A DNA stretch of 33,645 nt from Lachnospiraceae bacterium (GCA_021201095.1 JAJQFO010000280.1:1-33645); one strand, 5' to 3'; shown: positions 24,601 to 33,645, counted from the stretch's first letter. The notes: generated by a model not told the origin, from the letters alone. Translations and numbers: made by a program.

Positions 24601-27600
24601 GCGACCTGGTATTTTAAATCCGATTCATCAGGCTATGTTAAGTATACCGCGGACTATTACCTCGAGAGCTGGACAGATTCGGACGGCACAACCTATTACA
24701 GTGATGCCCTTTGGACTATCAGCACTGCAAACACGACAACAGGCTATTGTCTTCCGATTGGTTCATTAAAGATCACCGAGGTGGAGGCTCCGGAAGGATA
24801 CGAGCTGCCTGATGACCCGGTCCAAAAAGAGTCCATTCAGGCGGTGGCGGACGATGACGGGTATTATACTATCAGGTACCCTGTCCTTTTTACAAACAAT
24901 ACTGAAAGCAAGGAACAGCTTGCTAAAGGGCGCGAGTTTGTGGACGTCCAGTACCAGCAGTTTGAATTCCTGAAGGTAGCTTCGGAAGACACATCTGTAA
25001 CCCTTGCTGGTGCGGAATACCGTGTGTATTTCTACAAAGACGTGACGAACGTGTCGGATATTTCAAATTTTGCTGATTATACTAAAAGGTACAGACTTTT
25101 CAGTGATGAAAACGGCCTGGTTGTTTCGGATGATGACCACAAGAAGAATACTGCTACTTTCTACGAAGGCGAAAATACGTCCGGGCTGCCTTACGGCGTA
25201 TGTCTTGTAGTCGAGATTGTTGCTCCGGAAGGTCGTGAATTAAACAATCCAGTCACGAAGTCATTCGACGACGGCGACGTAAACATGGCAATGGTTATAA
25301 AGATAACGGAAAGCGGCGTCAAATATTATTACTATGACGGCGTAAGCACCGCATCAGGTACCGAAGGTATCGTATACCTTGAAGACGATTTGAGTACCGG
25401 CTACCTGACCATGATGAAATCCTCAGCAAACACTTCCGTTACCAACGGGAACACTGGCTACTCTCTGAAGGGTGCCCAGTATACGGTTTACACCGATTCC
25501 TCCTGCAGCACGATTGCGACAGACACGTCTGGAAACAACGCAGTACTGACTGTGGCGGATGATGATGGGACTACAAATACGCTGGCAATGATTGCAGGAA
25601 CGTATTACGTGAAGGAGACAAACACTCCAGAAGGCTATTTGGCAGATACAGCAATCCATCCGGTTGAGCTTACTTCAAGCAATACAGCGAGCAACCCATA
25701 TAAGCTGGAAGTTTCTGAAATTCCGATTACCTATAGGGCTGACCTGATTCTTAAAAAGACAAACGAAGCCAACACGGATATGTCCCTCGAAGGAGCCGTT
25801 TTTGAAGCCCGGTTCTACGCTGGCTCATCCAGTGCAGGCGGAAGCGCGACGAAGACATGGTATCTGACGAGTGATGAAGAGGGAAAAGTTCATTTTGATC
25901 CAGATTGTCTGGATTCCGATTATACCAGCAGCAGTTTTTACAAAGATTCAAATGGTGATTATTGCCTCCCGATTGGCTGTCTTGTAATCAGCGAAGCCGA
26001 GGCACCGACAGGATATGTAAAGACGAGTGACACCGTGACTTACACGCTTACAGGCAGTGGGTGGACGATCACCAATGGTACAGAAACAGTAAGCGGAACA
26101 GCATCAACAACAGGCACGACAACAATTGAAAATGACAAGGCGCAGGAAGTCGGCTACATCAATAACGTGCCGGCGTTTGGCAGTGTATCGATTGATAAAC
26201 TGGATGCGGAGACTTCGAATGGAAGCGCACAGGGCGATGGTTCCCTTGAAGGCTTTACATTTGACATCATCAGCCAGAATGACTACACGGTGACGGTTAA
26301 TGATGGCGAGAACAAGAACTATTCAAAGGGCGAGGTTGTTTTAACTATTATAACAAATGAGAATGGCCACGCGGAATCCGGAAACGTTCTTCAGGTTGGC
26401 GACTATACAGTCGTGGAGAGTGGTCAGGGAGATGGCTATTCAGGCACGGGAACGAACACAAGTTATGAAATTGAAATCAGTAAAAACGAGGAAACCATTT
26501 CCTACGAAGTAACAAATTATGTGCTTAAGGGCGGCATGTCCGTGCAGAAGATTGATCTTATGCTCGGCGAGAACGCGGATCACGGCGACACGGATCTCTC
26601 CGGCGCTGAATTCACTATTGTAAATGGTTCCAGTTTTGCGGTTTTAAACGCAGATGGAGATGAAATCACGGCATTCGGCCTTTCCGGCACGGATGTAACC
26701 TATGCAGATGTGGAAGCGGCAATTGAGTCTGGTTGCGTGATGCAGACAATCACGACAGATGCTGATGGTTATGCTTCAACAGGAACAAGTGATCTTCCTT
26801 ACGGAACTTACTATGTGATTGAAACAAAAGCAGCAACCGGATATTTACTGAACGAAACCTGGGTAGGAAGGATCGAGGTGCGTGAGGACGGTGTGGTTTA
26901 TACTGCACAGACTATCCAGGACTCTGATTCAGACGAGGACAGCGTAGCTCAGCAGATTTATCTGGGCGGCCTGTCCGTGCAAAAATTTGATTATATGCTC
27001 GACGAGAGCGCGGACCACGGCGATACGGATCTTTCTTGTGCTGAATTTACAATTATCAATGCATCCGATACCGTAGCGGTAAATAAGGATGGGGATGAAA
27101 TTCAGACATCCGGCCTTTCCGGCACTGGCGTAACTTATGCGGATGTGGAAGCTGCGATTGAGTCCGGCTCTGCAATGCAGACAATCAAGACAGATTCCAA
27201 TGGTTTTGCCTCGACCGGAACAAGCGATCTTCCCTATGGGACTTATTACGTGATTGAAACAAAGGCAGCTACAGGATATATTCGGAACGAAACCTGGGTA
27301 GGAATGATCAAGGTGCGTGAGGATGGTGTGGTTTACGCTGCACAGACTATCCAGGATTCTGATTCCAGGGATGAGAGTATCGCGCAGCAGATCTACCGCG
27401 GCGGCATCAGCCTCGTGAAAAACGATGCCGAGCTTGAAGCGGCCGGGACGCAGGGCTATACGTCCCTGGAAGACGCTGAGTTTGCCATCATCAATACGAG
27501 TGACGCGGCAGCCATGAACAAGGACGGCCAGGTAATCCCGAGCGCGAAATCCCTCCTGTCGGAGGACCCGACATACGCGGAACTGCGCGCGCTGGCGGAT

Positions 27601-30600
27601 GACGGTTCCTATACCATGCAGGTGATTGCAACCGATGCTGACGGCTATGCCGAAACCGGCGAAAATGACCTGCCGTACGGCACATATTATGTGATCGAGA
27701 TAAAATCCTCCTACGGCTACTGGATCGATGAATCCTTTGTCGGCATGGCAGTGATCCGTGACGACAGCGTGCTTGTCGCTCTTGGCGGCACCAGCGGGGA
27801 CAGCTTGTTCACTGATATCAACGATGCGGCAGATGGAACGGTTGACCAGACACCGCGCAGGAGTGATCTGAATTTCCTGAAAGTAAACATTGACGGCGAG
27901 TACAAAGCATACATCCCGTTCCTTATTTCCGCGATTTATGTGGATGAGGAAGGGAATGAGACAGTACTGGAAAGCCATGTGATCGTGTCAGACAAAAACG
28001 GCCTTGTGGATACCTCCCGTACCCATTCCACCAATACCAACGGTTTTGATGAGTATGTGGTTGACGGAGTCGTAACCGCGGAGGGAGAGGCATTGCTTGA
28101 GGAAGCCTCCGCCTGGGGCATCTGGTTTGGCACTATGGACGCGATTAATGACAGCTATGGTGCATTGTACCCGGCATATTATAAGGTTACGGAGATCCAG
28201 TGCGAGGACAACTCGTCCTTAAGCGAGAATCTTCTGGAATCTTACCTGATCTATATTTATAACGATACGGGCGACCTGACCGCGCTGCTTTCTGACTCTG
28301 ATACAAATAATGCGCAGGAGAACACGTACCATCCGCTCGTAGATACCGAGATCGTTCTGACATCTTCCGCGCTGGATGTGGAGTCTGATACCCAGACTGT
28401 CCCGGTCCGTGAATCGGTGGAGGTTTCAGATACAGTGACTTTCACGCATGTGTCAGCCGACCATACGTACCGTATGGAGACGCAGTTTGTGGATATTACG
28501 GACGGCAACACGGTTCTGCCCATCGCCGGCACCAACGATGAAGGCGCGTCCGTCAGTGACGATGGGAAATGGGTAACAAAAGAATTTCAGCCTAAGAAGC
28601 AGTCCGGGACGAACAACACCTACGGTGACATTACCTTAAGTGCACTCCTGAATACAGAAGGCCTGAATGGACATACGATTGTCGCGGTAGACTATCTGTA
28701 CCAGTATGTGAACGGATACTGGATCCTGGTGGCGAAGCATGAGGACCTGACGGATACGGACCAGATGCTTTACGTGCCGGATATCCACACAACAGCGGCT
28801 GACTCCCTGACGGGTACGCGTGTGGGCGCGAAGAGTACGGAGGACGCGATCCTTGATACGGTTTCCTATTCCAACCTTGCAAAGGGCGAGATTTATGTCA
28901 TCGTTATGCAGGTGCTGGACGCGGATACCGGAGAGGCAATGGAAGACGGAAAGACCGTGCAGTCAGGCAGGATTTATTCCCGCAGCGACACACCGATTTC
29001 CGGGACGATCGAAATGCCGGAATTTACCCTTGACTCCTCATCCTTTGAGGACCGGACTCTGGTTGTGGTGGAGTCCTTGTACCGCGCGGACGCGGACGGG
29101 AATCCGGTCGGGGAAGCGATCCTGGTGCATGACAGCATTGTGGATGAGGACCAGACGATCCGCTATCCGGATGTACACACATCCGCATGCGACAGCGAGA
29201 CCGGAGATGATGTCGGAACATCATCAGGGACAACGACCGTCTATGATGAAGTGACTGTCACCAATGTCATTTTTGATGATAACGATTTAAACGGTCCGTA
29301 TTCCTATACGGTAAAAGGCACGCTGGTGTATCAGCAGGACTTTACAGATGCCGATGGCGTTTCGCATAAGGCTGGCGAGGCTGTAAAGACGTTTGACGGC
29401 ACGCAGGATGAAGTGACCATTACCTCTGACGCAGCGGGTAACGCCGTGTTTTCTTATGCGGACGGTTCAGTGGCAAAGGGCAGCATAACCATTACCGGTT
29501 ATGGGCAGAATGCAGCGAAAACAGCAGGAGGGGACGCGGCGGATAACAGCTATGTCACCGATACGACAGCGGCGATCGCAACCATCACAGTGGAGCTGGT
29601 CTATAAAGTGGATTCTTCAAAGCTGGAAGGCGGAACGGTGGTCGTATTTGAGGACCTGTACCACAAGGATGTAAACGTTGCAAGCCATGCGGATTTAACG
29701 GACGATAAGCAGTCCGTGCATTATCCGGAGGTAGAAACATCGGCAGCAGATTACCTGACGGGGGACGATGTCGGAGCCGTAAAAAAAGCGGCGACAATCA
29801 CGGATACGGTTATCTTATCAAACCTGATACCGGGTAGAACCTATACGGTAAGCGGAACGCTTGTAAACCAGGCGGATGGCAGCACCCTTATCGTAAATGG
29901 CAAAGTAGTGACGCAGACGGCGGAAATTACAGTCGGAAACGACGGCACGATCAGCACGGCAAACGGGGAGACAGCTGCTGTGACTGCTTATGACGCAGAG
30001 CACAATACCGTAAACGGAACGGTGGAACTCACCTTTACGTTTGATGCCACCGGAATGGAAGGGGAAACGGTAGTCGTATTTGAAAACTTGATTCATAACG
30101 GTGTGGTCGTGGCGGCTCATAATGATCTTTCCGATGAAAACCAGAGTGTGCATTTCCCGGAAATCCACACAAACGCTGCGGATGGCTATACACAGGATCA
30201 TGTCGGTACGGTAACGGGCAGCTCGGAGGAAACAGCGGACGGCGTATCTGTTACACCCGCAGTCATTGTGGATACCGTTACCTATGAAAATCTTGTTCCG
30301 GGGCGCGAGTACACGATAAGCGGTACGCTTGTAAATAAGGACACCGGCTATGAACTGGTGGACGGACAAAACCAGTCCGTGATCGCGGAGCGGACCTTTA
30401 TTGCGGGTGAAACGGAGGATGGCATCACTGCCACGGTGGATGAGGAGACACATTCTGTGAGCGGCACGGTAGAGCTTACCTTTACCTTTGATGCGTCCTT
30501 ACTTGCAGGCGTGACGGTCGTCGCTTTTGAAAACCTGGAGCATAAGGGTATCACTGTGGTGACGCACAGCGATCTGAATGACGAAGACCAGACCATCCAT

Positions 30601-33600
30601 TTCCCGGATGTGCAGACCTCCGCTGCGGACGGGACAGTTGGCGATGAAGTCGGTTTGACAGGGGAGACGGCCATCATGGATACCGTATCCCTTTCGAACC
30701 TGCTCCCGGGGCATGAGTACACCATAAAGGGCGTGCTGATGGATAAGGATACCGGGGCAGAACTGCTTGTGGACGGTGAGACCGTTACACAGGAAGTGAA
30801 GATTACGGTAAATGCTGACGGCACTGTGACAGCCGAAAATGGCGGGACGGTTGCTGGCGTGTTTTATGATGTGGCTATGAATTCCGTGGACTGCACGGTG
30901 GAACTGGTCTACACGCTGGACGCATCGACCCTCGCGGGCGTGACGACAGTTGTATTTGAGGACCTGATCCACAACGATGTCATCGTAGCGAGCCACGCGG
31001 ATATCACGGATCTCGGACAGTCCGTACACTTCCCCGAGATCCATACGACAGCGGCAGACCTTGATACTTCCGACCATGTCGGCACGGTTACCGAGGAAGC
31101 GGTCATTGAAGACGAAGTATTTTATACGAACCTTGTAGTCGGAAAAGAATATACCCTGACCGGTATGCTTTATAACCGGGAGACTGGGCTGCCTTTTCTT
31201 GATGAGGAAGGCAATCTGATCACTGCGGCGGCAACCTTTACTGCAGTAGCTGAAAGCACAGATGAAAATAACACCGTGACTGCATACCATAAGGACAACA
31301 ATTCCGTGGATGGCGCTTACCTCATCACCTTTACACTGGATTCCAGCCTGCTGGCCGGGAAGACAGTGATAGCGTTTGAAAGCCTGAGCCATAATGATGT
31401 TGAAGTAACGGTCCATGCGGATCTCTCGGACAATGACCAGTCCGTTTACTATCCGGACATCCATACAACGGCGGTGGATTCAAGAACAGGAGACCATGTA
31501 GGCAGTATCTGGGGCGCGCTGATCAATACGGTGCGCAAAGCACTCGGACAGGATATTGAAGATGACGCAAAGCAGGTGATTACGGATACTGTGGCACTTG
31601 AAAACCTCGTACCCGGAATGACATATGTCGTATCCGGAAAACTTTATAACGGTACCGAAAGCCTTGAGAGCGGCGTGGATACCCCGCTTGTCGTTGACGG
31701 TGAGGAAATCACGCAGGCAGTGACCATTACGGTTTCAGAGGACGGGAAGAGCATCACGGCTGCAGATGGCTCTAAGACATCCGTAACGGCGTACAATGAG
31801 GGAATGAACTCCGTGGATGGCACGGTTGACCTTGTTTACACGCTTGATTCCTCGAAAATCCAGGGGATCGAAATGGTTGTGTTTGAAAAACTCTATCAGG
31901 ATGCCGCCTATACAGCAGAGACGAACCCGGACGAAGTGCCGGAGGAAGATCTGGTAAATGAACACAGTGATATTACAGATGAGGGACAGAGCGTGAGCGA
32001 GATATCCATCTATACGACTGCGGTGGACACAACAACCGGCGACCATGTGGGAGCCGTGCCGGATGGGACAAGTATTACATCCATCCATGACGAGGTAAAC
32101 CTCGCAGGCCTTGTGGCGGGCATGGAATATACCATCGACGGCGTGCTGGTTTCCTTAGGCGATTCTGACCTTTCTCTAGGTAAGATTTGTTATCTGAAAG
32201 CGGACGGTACACTAACAGATGACAGGGAAGAAGCGTATACCGAAACTTATGTCTTTACGGCGGAGGAAACCTCAGAGACCTATTCCCTGAATTTTGCCAT
32301 TACAGCAGACAAGGTGCAGGGGTTAAGCCTTACCGTGTTTGAAAATATCTATCACAATGACGAGCTGATTAGTTCGCATCCTGCAGGGGACGGCAACGGT
32401 TGGGACGAGGAAGCGTTAGCGGAACAGACCGTATATTATCCGACTGGAAAGACAAACGCGGCGGATACATCGACGGATGAACATATGTCTCTGGCCGATA
32501 CGAACCGTACAATCGTTGACCGTGTGTACTTTGAAAACCTTCTTATGGGGCAGGAATACAACATCACGGGTCAGCTGGTCTATAAGGAAGTCTTTACGGA
32601 TTCTGACGGTGTAAGCCATGCGGCGGGGGAAGTTTTGACCGATACTGTCACGGTATGCTTTACTGCGGCGACAGAGCTGACGGAAGCAGTTTATACAGAC
32701 GGCAGCGGCAATACGGCGGCGGTTGATTCCGTAACAGCAGCAACGCTCGCGGACGGCCAGACGGTCATCAGCGGTTACGTATCGATCAGCTTCACGGTCG
32801 ATGCGTCAAAGCTTGCGGGCGCAACGCTTGTGGCGTTTGAATCTTTCAGCCATAATGACGCGGATATCTTTACTCACAGAGACCTGGATGACCTCCCGCA
32901 GACCATTAAAATCCCGGAGATCGGGACAACGGCGAACGTGGACGGCATAGACGAAGCGGCGATTTACAATGCGGACGGAAGCTATGTGGACATCATTATC
33001 ACCGACACGGTTACCTATAAGAACCTGTGGACGGCGGATGAGCTGGAGGTCATGGCGGATGCGGCAAAGTACATCGAGTACAATGACGGAACATATCGCA
33101 CACAGGATGGCGCGATCTATTCGGTTTCCGAAGATGCGGTTTACATCCTGAAGGGCGTGCTGATGGATAAGGAGACTGGGGAGGCGCTTATTGACAGCAA
33201 CGGCAATACCTACACGGTTTACTCTGATCCGTTTACTCCGGAGAGCAGCAATGGCACGTATGATGTGGCCTTCACCATCAATGCCGGTGACTTTCTGGAT
33301 GAGAACGGCGAAACGACTCTCGCGGGCAAGTCCCTTGTGGTATTCGAGGAGCTTTACCTGGCATCTTTCCAGGAGGAAGCAACAGAAGAAAATAAAGTGG
33401 CGGAGCATGAGGACATCGAGGATACTGACCAGGACATCCGTATCCCGAACGGACGGACCCATGCGGTACCGGATAACGGCACCAACTCCCTGTCTGTACA
33501 GAACCTGTCCATGGATACGATGGCGGCACTGCACTCGACAGAAGCTGACAGAGCCCATCAGGTACAGTCCGCAGAATCGGTTACGATTGTGGATTACCTG

Positions 33601-33645
33601 GCATATGAGAATCTGCATGGAAACACGGTTTACACTGTGACGGGA
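21673..33645 (+). CDS. Giant sortase-anchored surface adhesin with CnaB/SpaA and VaFE (T-Q) repeats, partial
   Basis: The frame is open for 3991 codons and leaves the window in mid-repeat; the LPXTG-type end is not visible. A signal peptide (residues 1-31, likely cut after PASA) precedes a Thr/Glu-rich stretch. An InlB B-repeat-like segment (about 110-200) and a second Thr/Glu-rich stretch (about 330-375) follow. After an unassigned N-terminal region come about ten CnaB/SpaA-like domains (24058-28260), each with a strand Lys (as in SVQKID) and a Glu (as in YYVIET), the usual isopeptide partners. From 28600 on, at least eleven VaFE repeats follow the plan DTV-x-Y-x-NL-x-PG, Y-T-x-x-G-x-L, TVVAFE, H-x-D-x-x-D-x-x-Q, TTAAD. 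AGGAGG lies five bases upstream of the ATG. Role: an extended, self-cross-linked adhesive stalk. Confidence 0.9.
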   Translation, partial: MRIRKYNRAISMLMAVTMAASGLMGCFPASAQETETELVTEAGTEAVTEAESGAADNTEENKTESTEAETNTETESTVKDASKEVEASKEAEASNDTDAEDETETETPSYTVTLPYYEGVVYTYEDGKLKEQTEDQSLTLAYEAGEKVEIRIEHAEEVLLEELHVFYEEDEEIGYEWEQEDGTLTFEMPEKDVWLDLALTSVETATESGTESEQAAESETTEEEAWGWIEYVTTEGGSINASFEYYGEIFDAGTYTYDMMEYGPWEAQYEITGNVLVTASANDGYELEAITVTDGDGNLLASYDTETVSITPSADYKMIITAFFTAKMEEESESEEAAETETEEVITESETEAETEADMEAETEVETEAESGEEYTALPDEVTQNINKGYGGIVPTYAGVTVEGREYTITAGDEDFDIYSLPMDYSTEYFKYYLVDDGGYNCNAVGDYAVMYAVSHCNYPDYAWYVTNTVHVVDAYSESGATVIVDSYTMKAAAPDGTAEYGIWYTTESGEFTMDVTDSYDITLSITATMDGEEADPFDFITVTDGNGPTEKVVAFAITDAADHAYVITLSNDDESEGKALESGGGWYDIDEDLLAALDAAEDGSEEQMEILGAIDAAINGTDTDEDSMSSANDGIFVASEDDIATISSSTTASASAGSFTATMLTGYQTGHNSDGSAETNYGTVLLAGSSSYTATINKLLSTVSGTLGIEASISSSQLTNIYAYCISGHNYYGWPVSTYVTVTVYVKATTTATTSDDGSTTTYTTTITLYTYAYYGSGYQTFYGKKTITDTETEHNTGFLTIRKCFDGTGLISAIGSVENSLLGDLGTTFAIYEVTGYDDEGNAVFDEDNPVETIKMNADNSSTGTIETDDGEEVVYQLKYDVELDPGTYVVRETYRIKGTVDNTATVYGPYTVEAGSTATVQTEWIKNYIFRYYGYICTKTNSNGTPLEGAVFKVQYYSTQSNSKQDTDGYAPIATWYFKSDSSGYVKYTADYYLESWTDSDGTTYYSDALWTISTANTTTGYCLPIGSLKITEVEAPEGYELPDDPVQKESIQAVADDDGYYTIRYPVLFTNNTESKEQLAKGREFVDVQYQQFEFLKVASEDTSVTLAGAEYRVYFYKDVTNVSDISNFADYTKRYRLFSDENGLVVSDDDHKKNTATFYEGENTSGLPYGVCLVVEIVAPEGRELNNPVTKSFDDGDVNMAMVIKITESGVKYYYYDGVSTASGTEGIVYLEDDLSTGYLTMMKSSANTSVTNGNTGYSLKGAQYTVYTDSSCSTIATDTSGNNAVLTVADDDGTTNTLAMIAGTYYVKETNTPEGYLADTAIHPVELTSSNTASNPYKLEVSEIPITYRADLILKKTNEANTDMSLEGAVFEARFYAGSSSAGGSATKTWYLTSDEEGKVHFDPDCLDSDYTSSSFYKDSNGDYCLPIGCLVISEAEAPTGYVKTSDTVTYTLTGSGWTITNGTETVSGTASTTGTTTIENDKAQEVGYINNVPAFGSVSIDKLDAETSNGSAQGDGSLEGFTFDIISQNDYTVTVNDGENKNYSKGEVVLTIITNENGHAESGNVLQVGDYTVVESGQGDGYSGTGTNTSYEIEISKNEETISYEVTNYVLKGGMSVQKIDLMLGENADHGDTDLSGAEFTIVNGSSFAVLNADGDEITAFGLSGTDVTYADVEAAIESGCVMQTITTDADGYASTGTSDLPYGTYYVIETKAATGYLLNETWVGRIEVREDGVVYTAQTIQDSDSDEDSVAQQIYLGGLSVQKFDYMLDESADHGDTDLSCAEFTIINASDTVAVNKDGDEIQTSGLSGTGVTYADVEAAIESGSAMQTIKTDSNGFASTGTSDLPYGTYYVIETKAATGYIRNETWVGMIKVREDGVVYAAQTIQDSDSRDESIAQQIYRGGISLVKNDAELEAAGTQGYTSLEDAEFAIINTSDAAAMNKDGQVIPSAKSLLSEDPTYAELRALADDGSYTMQVIATDADGYAETGENDLPYGTYYVIEIKSSYGYWIDESFVGMAVIRDDSVLVALGGTSGDSLFTDINDAADGTVDQTPRRSDLNFLKVNIDGEYKAYIPFLISAIYVDEEGNETVLESHVIVSDKNGLVDTSRTHSTNTNGFDEYVVDGVVTAEGEALLEEASAWGIWFGTMDAINDSYGALYPAYYKVTEIQCEDNSSLSENLLESYLIYIYNDTGDLTALLSDSDTNNAQENTYHPLVDTEIVLTSSALDVESDTQTVPVRESVEVSDTVTFTHVSADHTYRMETQFVDITDGNTVLPIAGTNDEGASVSDDGKWVTKEFQPKKQSGTNNTYGDITLSALLNTEGLNGHTIVAVDYLYQYVNGYWILVAKHEDLTDTDQMLYVPDIHTTAADSLTGTRVGAKSTEDAILDTVSYSNLAKGEIYVIVMQVLDADTGEAMEDGKTVQSGRIYSRSDTPISGTIEMPEFTLDSSSFEDRTLVVVESLYRADADGNPVGEAILVHDSIVDEDQTIRYPDVHTSACDSETGDDVGTSSGTTTVYDEVTVTNVIFDDNDLNGPYSYTVKGTLVYQQDFTDADGVSHKAGEAVKTFDGTQDEVTITSDAAGNAVFSYADGSVAKGSITITGYGQNAAKTAGGDAADNSYVTDTTAAIATITVELVYKVDSSKLEGGTVVVFEDLYHKDVNVASHADLTDDKQSVHYPEVETSAADYLTGDDVGAVKKAATITDTVILSNLIPGRTYTVSGTLVNQADGSTLIVNGKVVTQTAEITVGNDGTISTANGETAAVTAYDAEHNTVNGTVELTFTFDATGMEGETVVVFENLIHNGVVVAAHNDLSDENQSVHFPEIHTNAADGYTQDHVGTVTGSSEETADGVSVTPAVIVDTVTYENLVPGREYTISGTLVNKDTGYELVDGQNQSVIAERTFIAGETEDGITATVDEETHSVSGTVELTFTFDASLLAGVTVVAFENLEHKGITVVTHSDLNDEDQTIHFPDVQTSAADGTVGDEVGLTGETAIMDTVSLSNLLPGHEYTIKGVLMDKDTGAELLVDGETVTQEVKITVNADGTVTAENGGTVAGVFYDVAMNSVDCTVELVYTLDASTLAGVTTVVFEDLIHNDVIVASHADITDLGQSVHFPEIHTTAADLDTSDHVGTVTEEAVIEDEVFYTNLVVGKEYTLTGMLYNRETGLPFLDEEGNLITAAATFTAVAESTDENNTVTAYHKDNNSVDGAYLITFTLDSSLLAGKTVIAFESLSHNDVEVTVHADLSDNDQSVYYPDIHTTAVDSRTGDHVGSIWGALINTVRKALGQDIEDDAKQVITDTVALENLVPGMTYVVSGKLYNGTESLESGVDTPLVVDGEEITQAVTITVSEDGKSITAADGSKTSVTAYNEGMNSVDGTVDLVYTLDSSKIQGIEMVVFEKLYQDAAYTAETNPDEVPEEDLVNEHSDITDEGQSVSEISIYTTAVDTTTGDHVGAVPDGTSITSIHDEVNLAGLVAGMEYTIDGVLVSLGDSDLSLGKICYLKADGTLTDDREEAYTETYVFTAEETSETYSLNFAITADKVQGLSLTVFENIYHNDELISSHPAGDGNGWDEEALAEQTVYYPTGKTNAADTSTDEHMSLADTNRTIVDRVYFENLLMGQEYNITGQLVYKEVFTDSDGVSHAAGEVLTDTVTVCFTAATELTEAVYTDGSGNTAAVDSVTAATLADGQTVISGYVSISFTVDASKLAGATLVAFESFSHNDADIFTHRDLDDLPQTIKIPEIGTTANVDGIDEAAIYNADGSYVDIIITDTVTYKNLWTADELEVMADAAKYIEYNDGTYRTQDGAIYSVSEDAVYILKGVLMDKETGEALIDSNGNTYTVYSDPFTPESSNGTYDVAFTINAGDFLDENGETTLAGKSLVVFEELYLASFQEEATEENKVAEHEDIEDTDQDIRIPNGRTHAVPDNGTNSLSVQNLSMDTMAALHSTEADRAHQVQSAESVTIVDYLAYENLHGNTVYTVTG
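26530..27834 (+). repeat. Three tandem 145-codon repeats in the adhesin gene
   Basis: Units begin at 26530, 26965 and 27400, exactly 435 bases apart, each opening with GG-x-S-x-x-K. Units one and two are very similar (both contain HGDTDLS, TYADVEAAIESG, DLPYGTYYVIETKAATGY, NETWVG). Unit three is more diverged but keeps AEFAIIN, DLPYGTYYVIE and FVGM. They encode three consecutive CnaB-like domains and indicate recent duplication inside the gene. Confidence 0.85.
28600..33445 (+). repeat. Array of at least eleven VaFE-type / T-Q ester-bond repeats
   Basis: The signature Gln codons lie at 28762, 29152, 29710, 30142, 30589, 31018, 31438, 31987, 32425, 32899 and 33430, spaced 390-558 bases. In ten of eleven the pattern His, Asp at +5, Gln at +8 is exact. 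The repeats are diverged at DNA level, and another begins at the window end (VDYLAYENLHGNTVYTVTG). Confidence 0.85.

Noticed and set aside
26929..27978. Long minus-strand frame (349 codons) opposite the CnaB repeats
   Set aside because: It mirrors the repeated plus-strand codons, including the duplicated units, and has no protein-like features of its own.
30499..31464. Long minus-strand frame (321 codons) opposite the VaFE repeats
   Set aside because: A shadow of the repeat array; no start signal and repetitive composition.
28600..33645. Tandem repeat array read as a CRISPR or satellite
   Set aside because: Units are diverged coding repeats of 390-558 bases in one open frame, not short identical repeats with spacers.

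Overview
The window looks like chromosome of a gut-type Firmicute, most likely a Lachnospiraceae-like anaerobe. This rests on strong AGGAGG-type ribosome binding sites, an RbsA/RbsC-type sugar ABC transporter linked to GH43 and GH1 enzymes, an AraC regulator fused to a GH39-like domain, and a class B sortase beside a giant repeat adhesin. The taxonomy is inference. No rRNA, tRNA, CRISPR array, transposase or integrase was recognised.

Left part (1-11119), a glycoside uptake and degradation locus. After the tail of an aminotransferase-like gene and a terminator come a cytoplasmic GH43-family enzyme (475-1866) and, convergent to it, a large AraC-type regulator (1918-4380, minus strand). Its C-terminal half resembles a GH39 glycosidase that has lost the acid/base motif. 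Divergent from the regulator is an operon: double ABC ATPase, permease, substrate-binding protein, second permease and GH1 beta-glycosidase. The likely logic is that a glycoside is sensed by the regulator, imported by the two-permease transporter and hydrolysed inside the cell by the GH1 and GH43 enzymes. The exact sugar cannot be read from the sequence; a xylan- or plant-derived beta-glycoside is a guess.

Middle part (about 11200-21660), a co-directional, visibly more G+C-rich block that looks like the accessory or maintenance module of an integrative/conjugative or plasmid-like element. It encodes an S1/OB-fold RNA-binding protein, a DUF3268-type zinc-finger protein, two small membrane proteins, a cold-shock-domain protein with an acidic N-terminal arm, three unrecognised proteins, an ERF-type single-strand annealing protein, and a CHC2 zinc-finger/Toprim-like primase-related protein whose reading frame continues without a stop into a class B sortase. 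Several intrinsic-terminator-like hairpins sit just upstream of, or inside, these genes. This suggests attenuation, antitermination or many individual promoters.

Right part (21673 to the window end), one open frame of 3991 codons that runs off the window. It encodes a secreted surface protein with a signal peptide, Thr/Glu-rich segments, about ten CnaB/SpaA-like domains (each with a candidate isopeptide Lys and Glu), and at least eleven VaFE-type repeats. Ten of these eleven carry the H-x-D-x-x-D-x-x-Q signature that I associate with Thr-Gln ester-bond domains. The upstream sortase is the natural candidate for anchoring it, but the C-terminal sorting signal lies outside the window.

The most interesting items are the giant adhesin that combines two kinds of self-made covalent cross-link, the primase-sortase frame fusion with a terminator hairpin inside it, and the repeated terminator-before-gene arrangement with an inverted-repeat promoter and a possible attenuator around 14986-15206.
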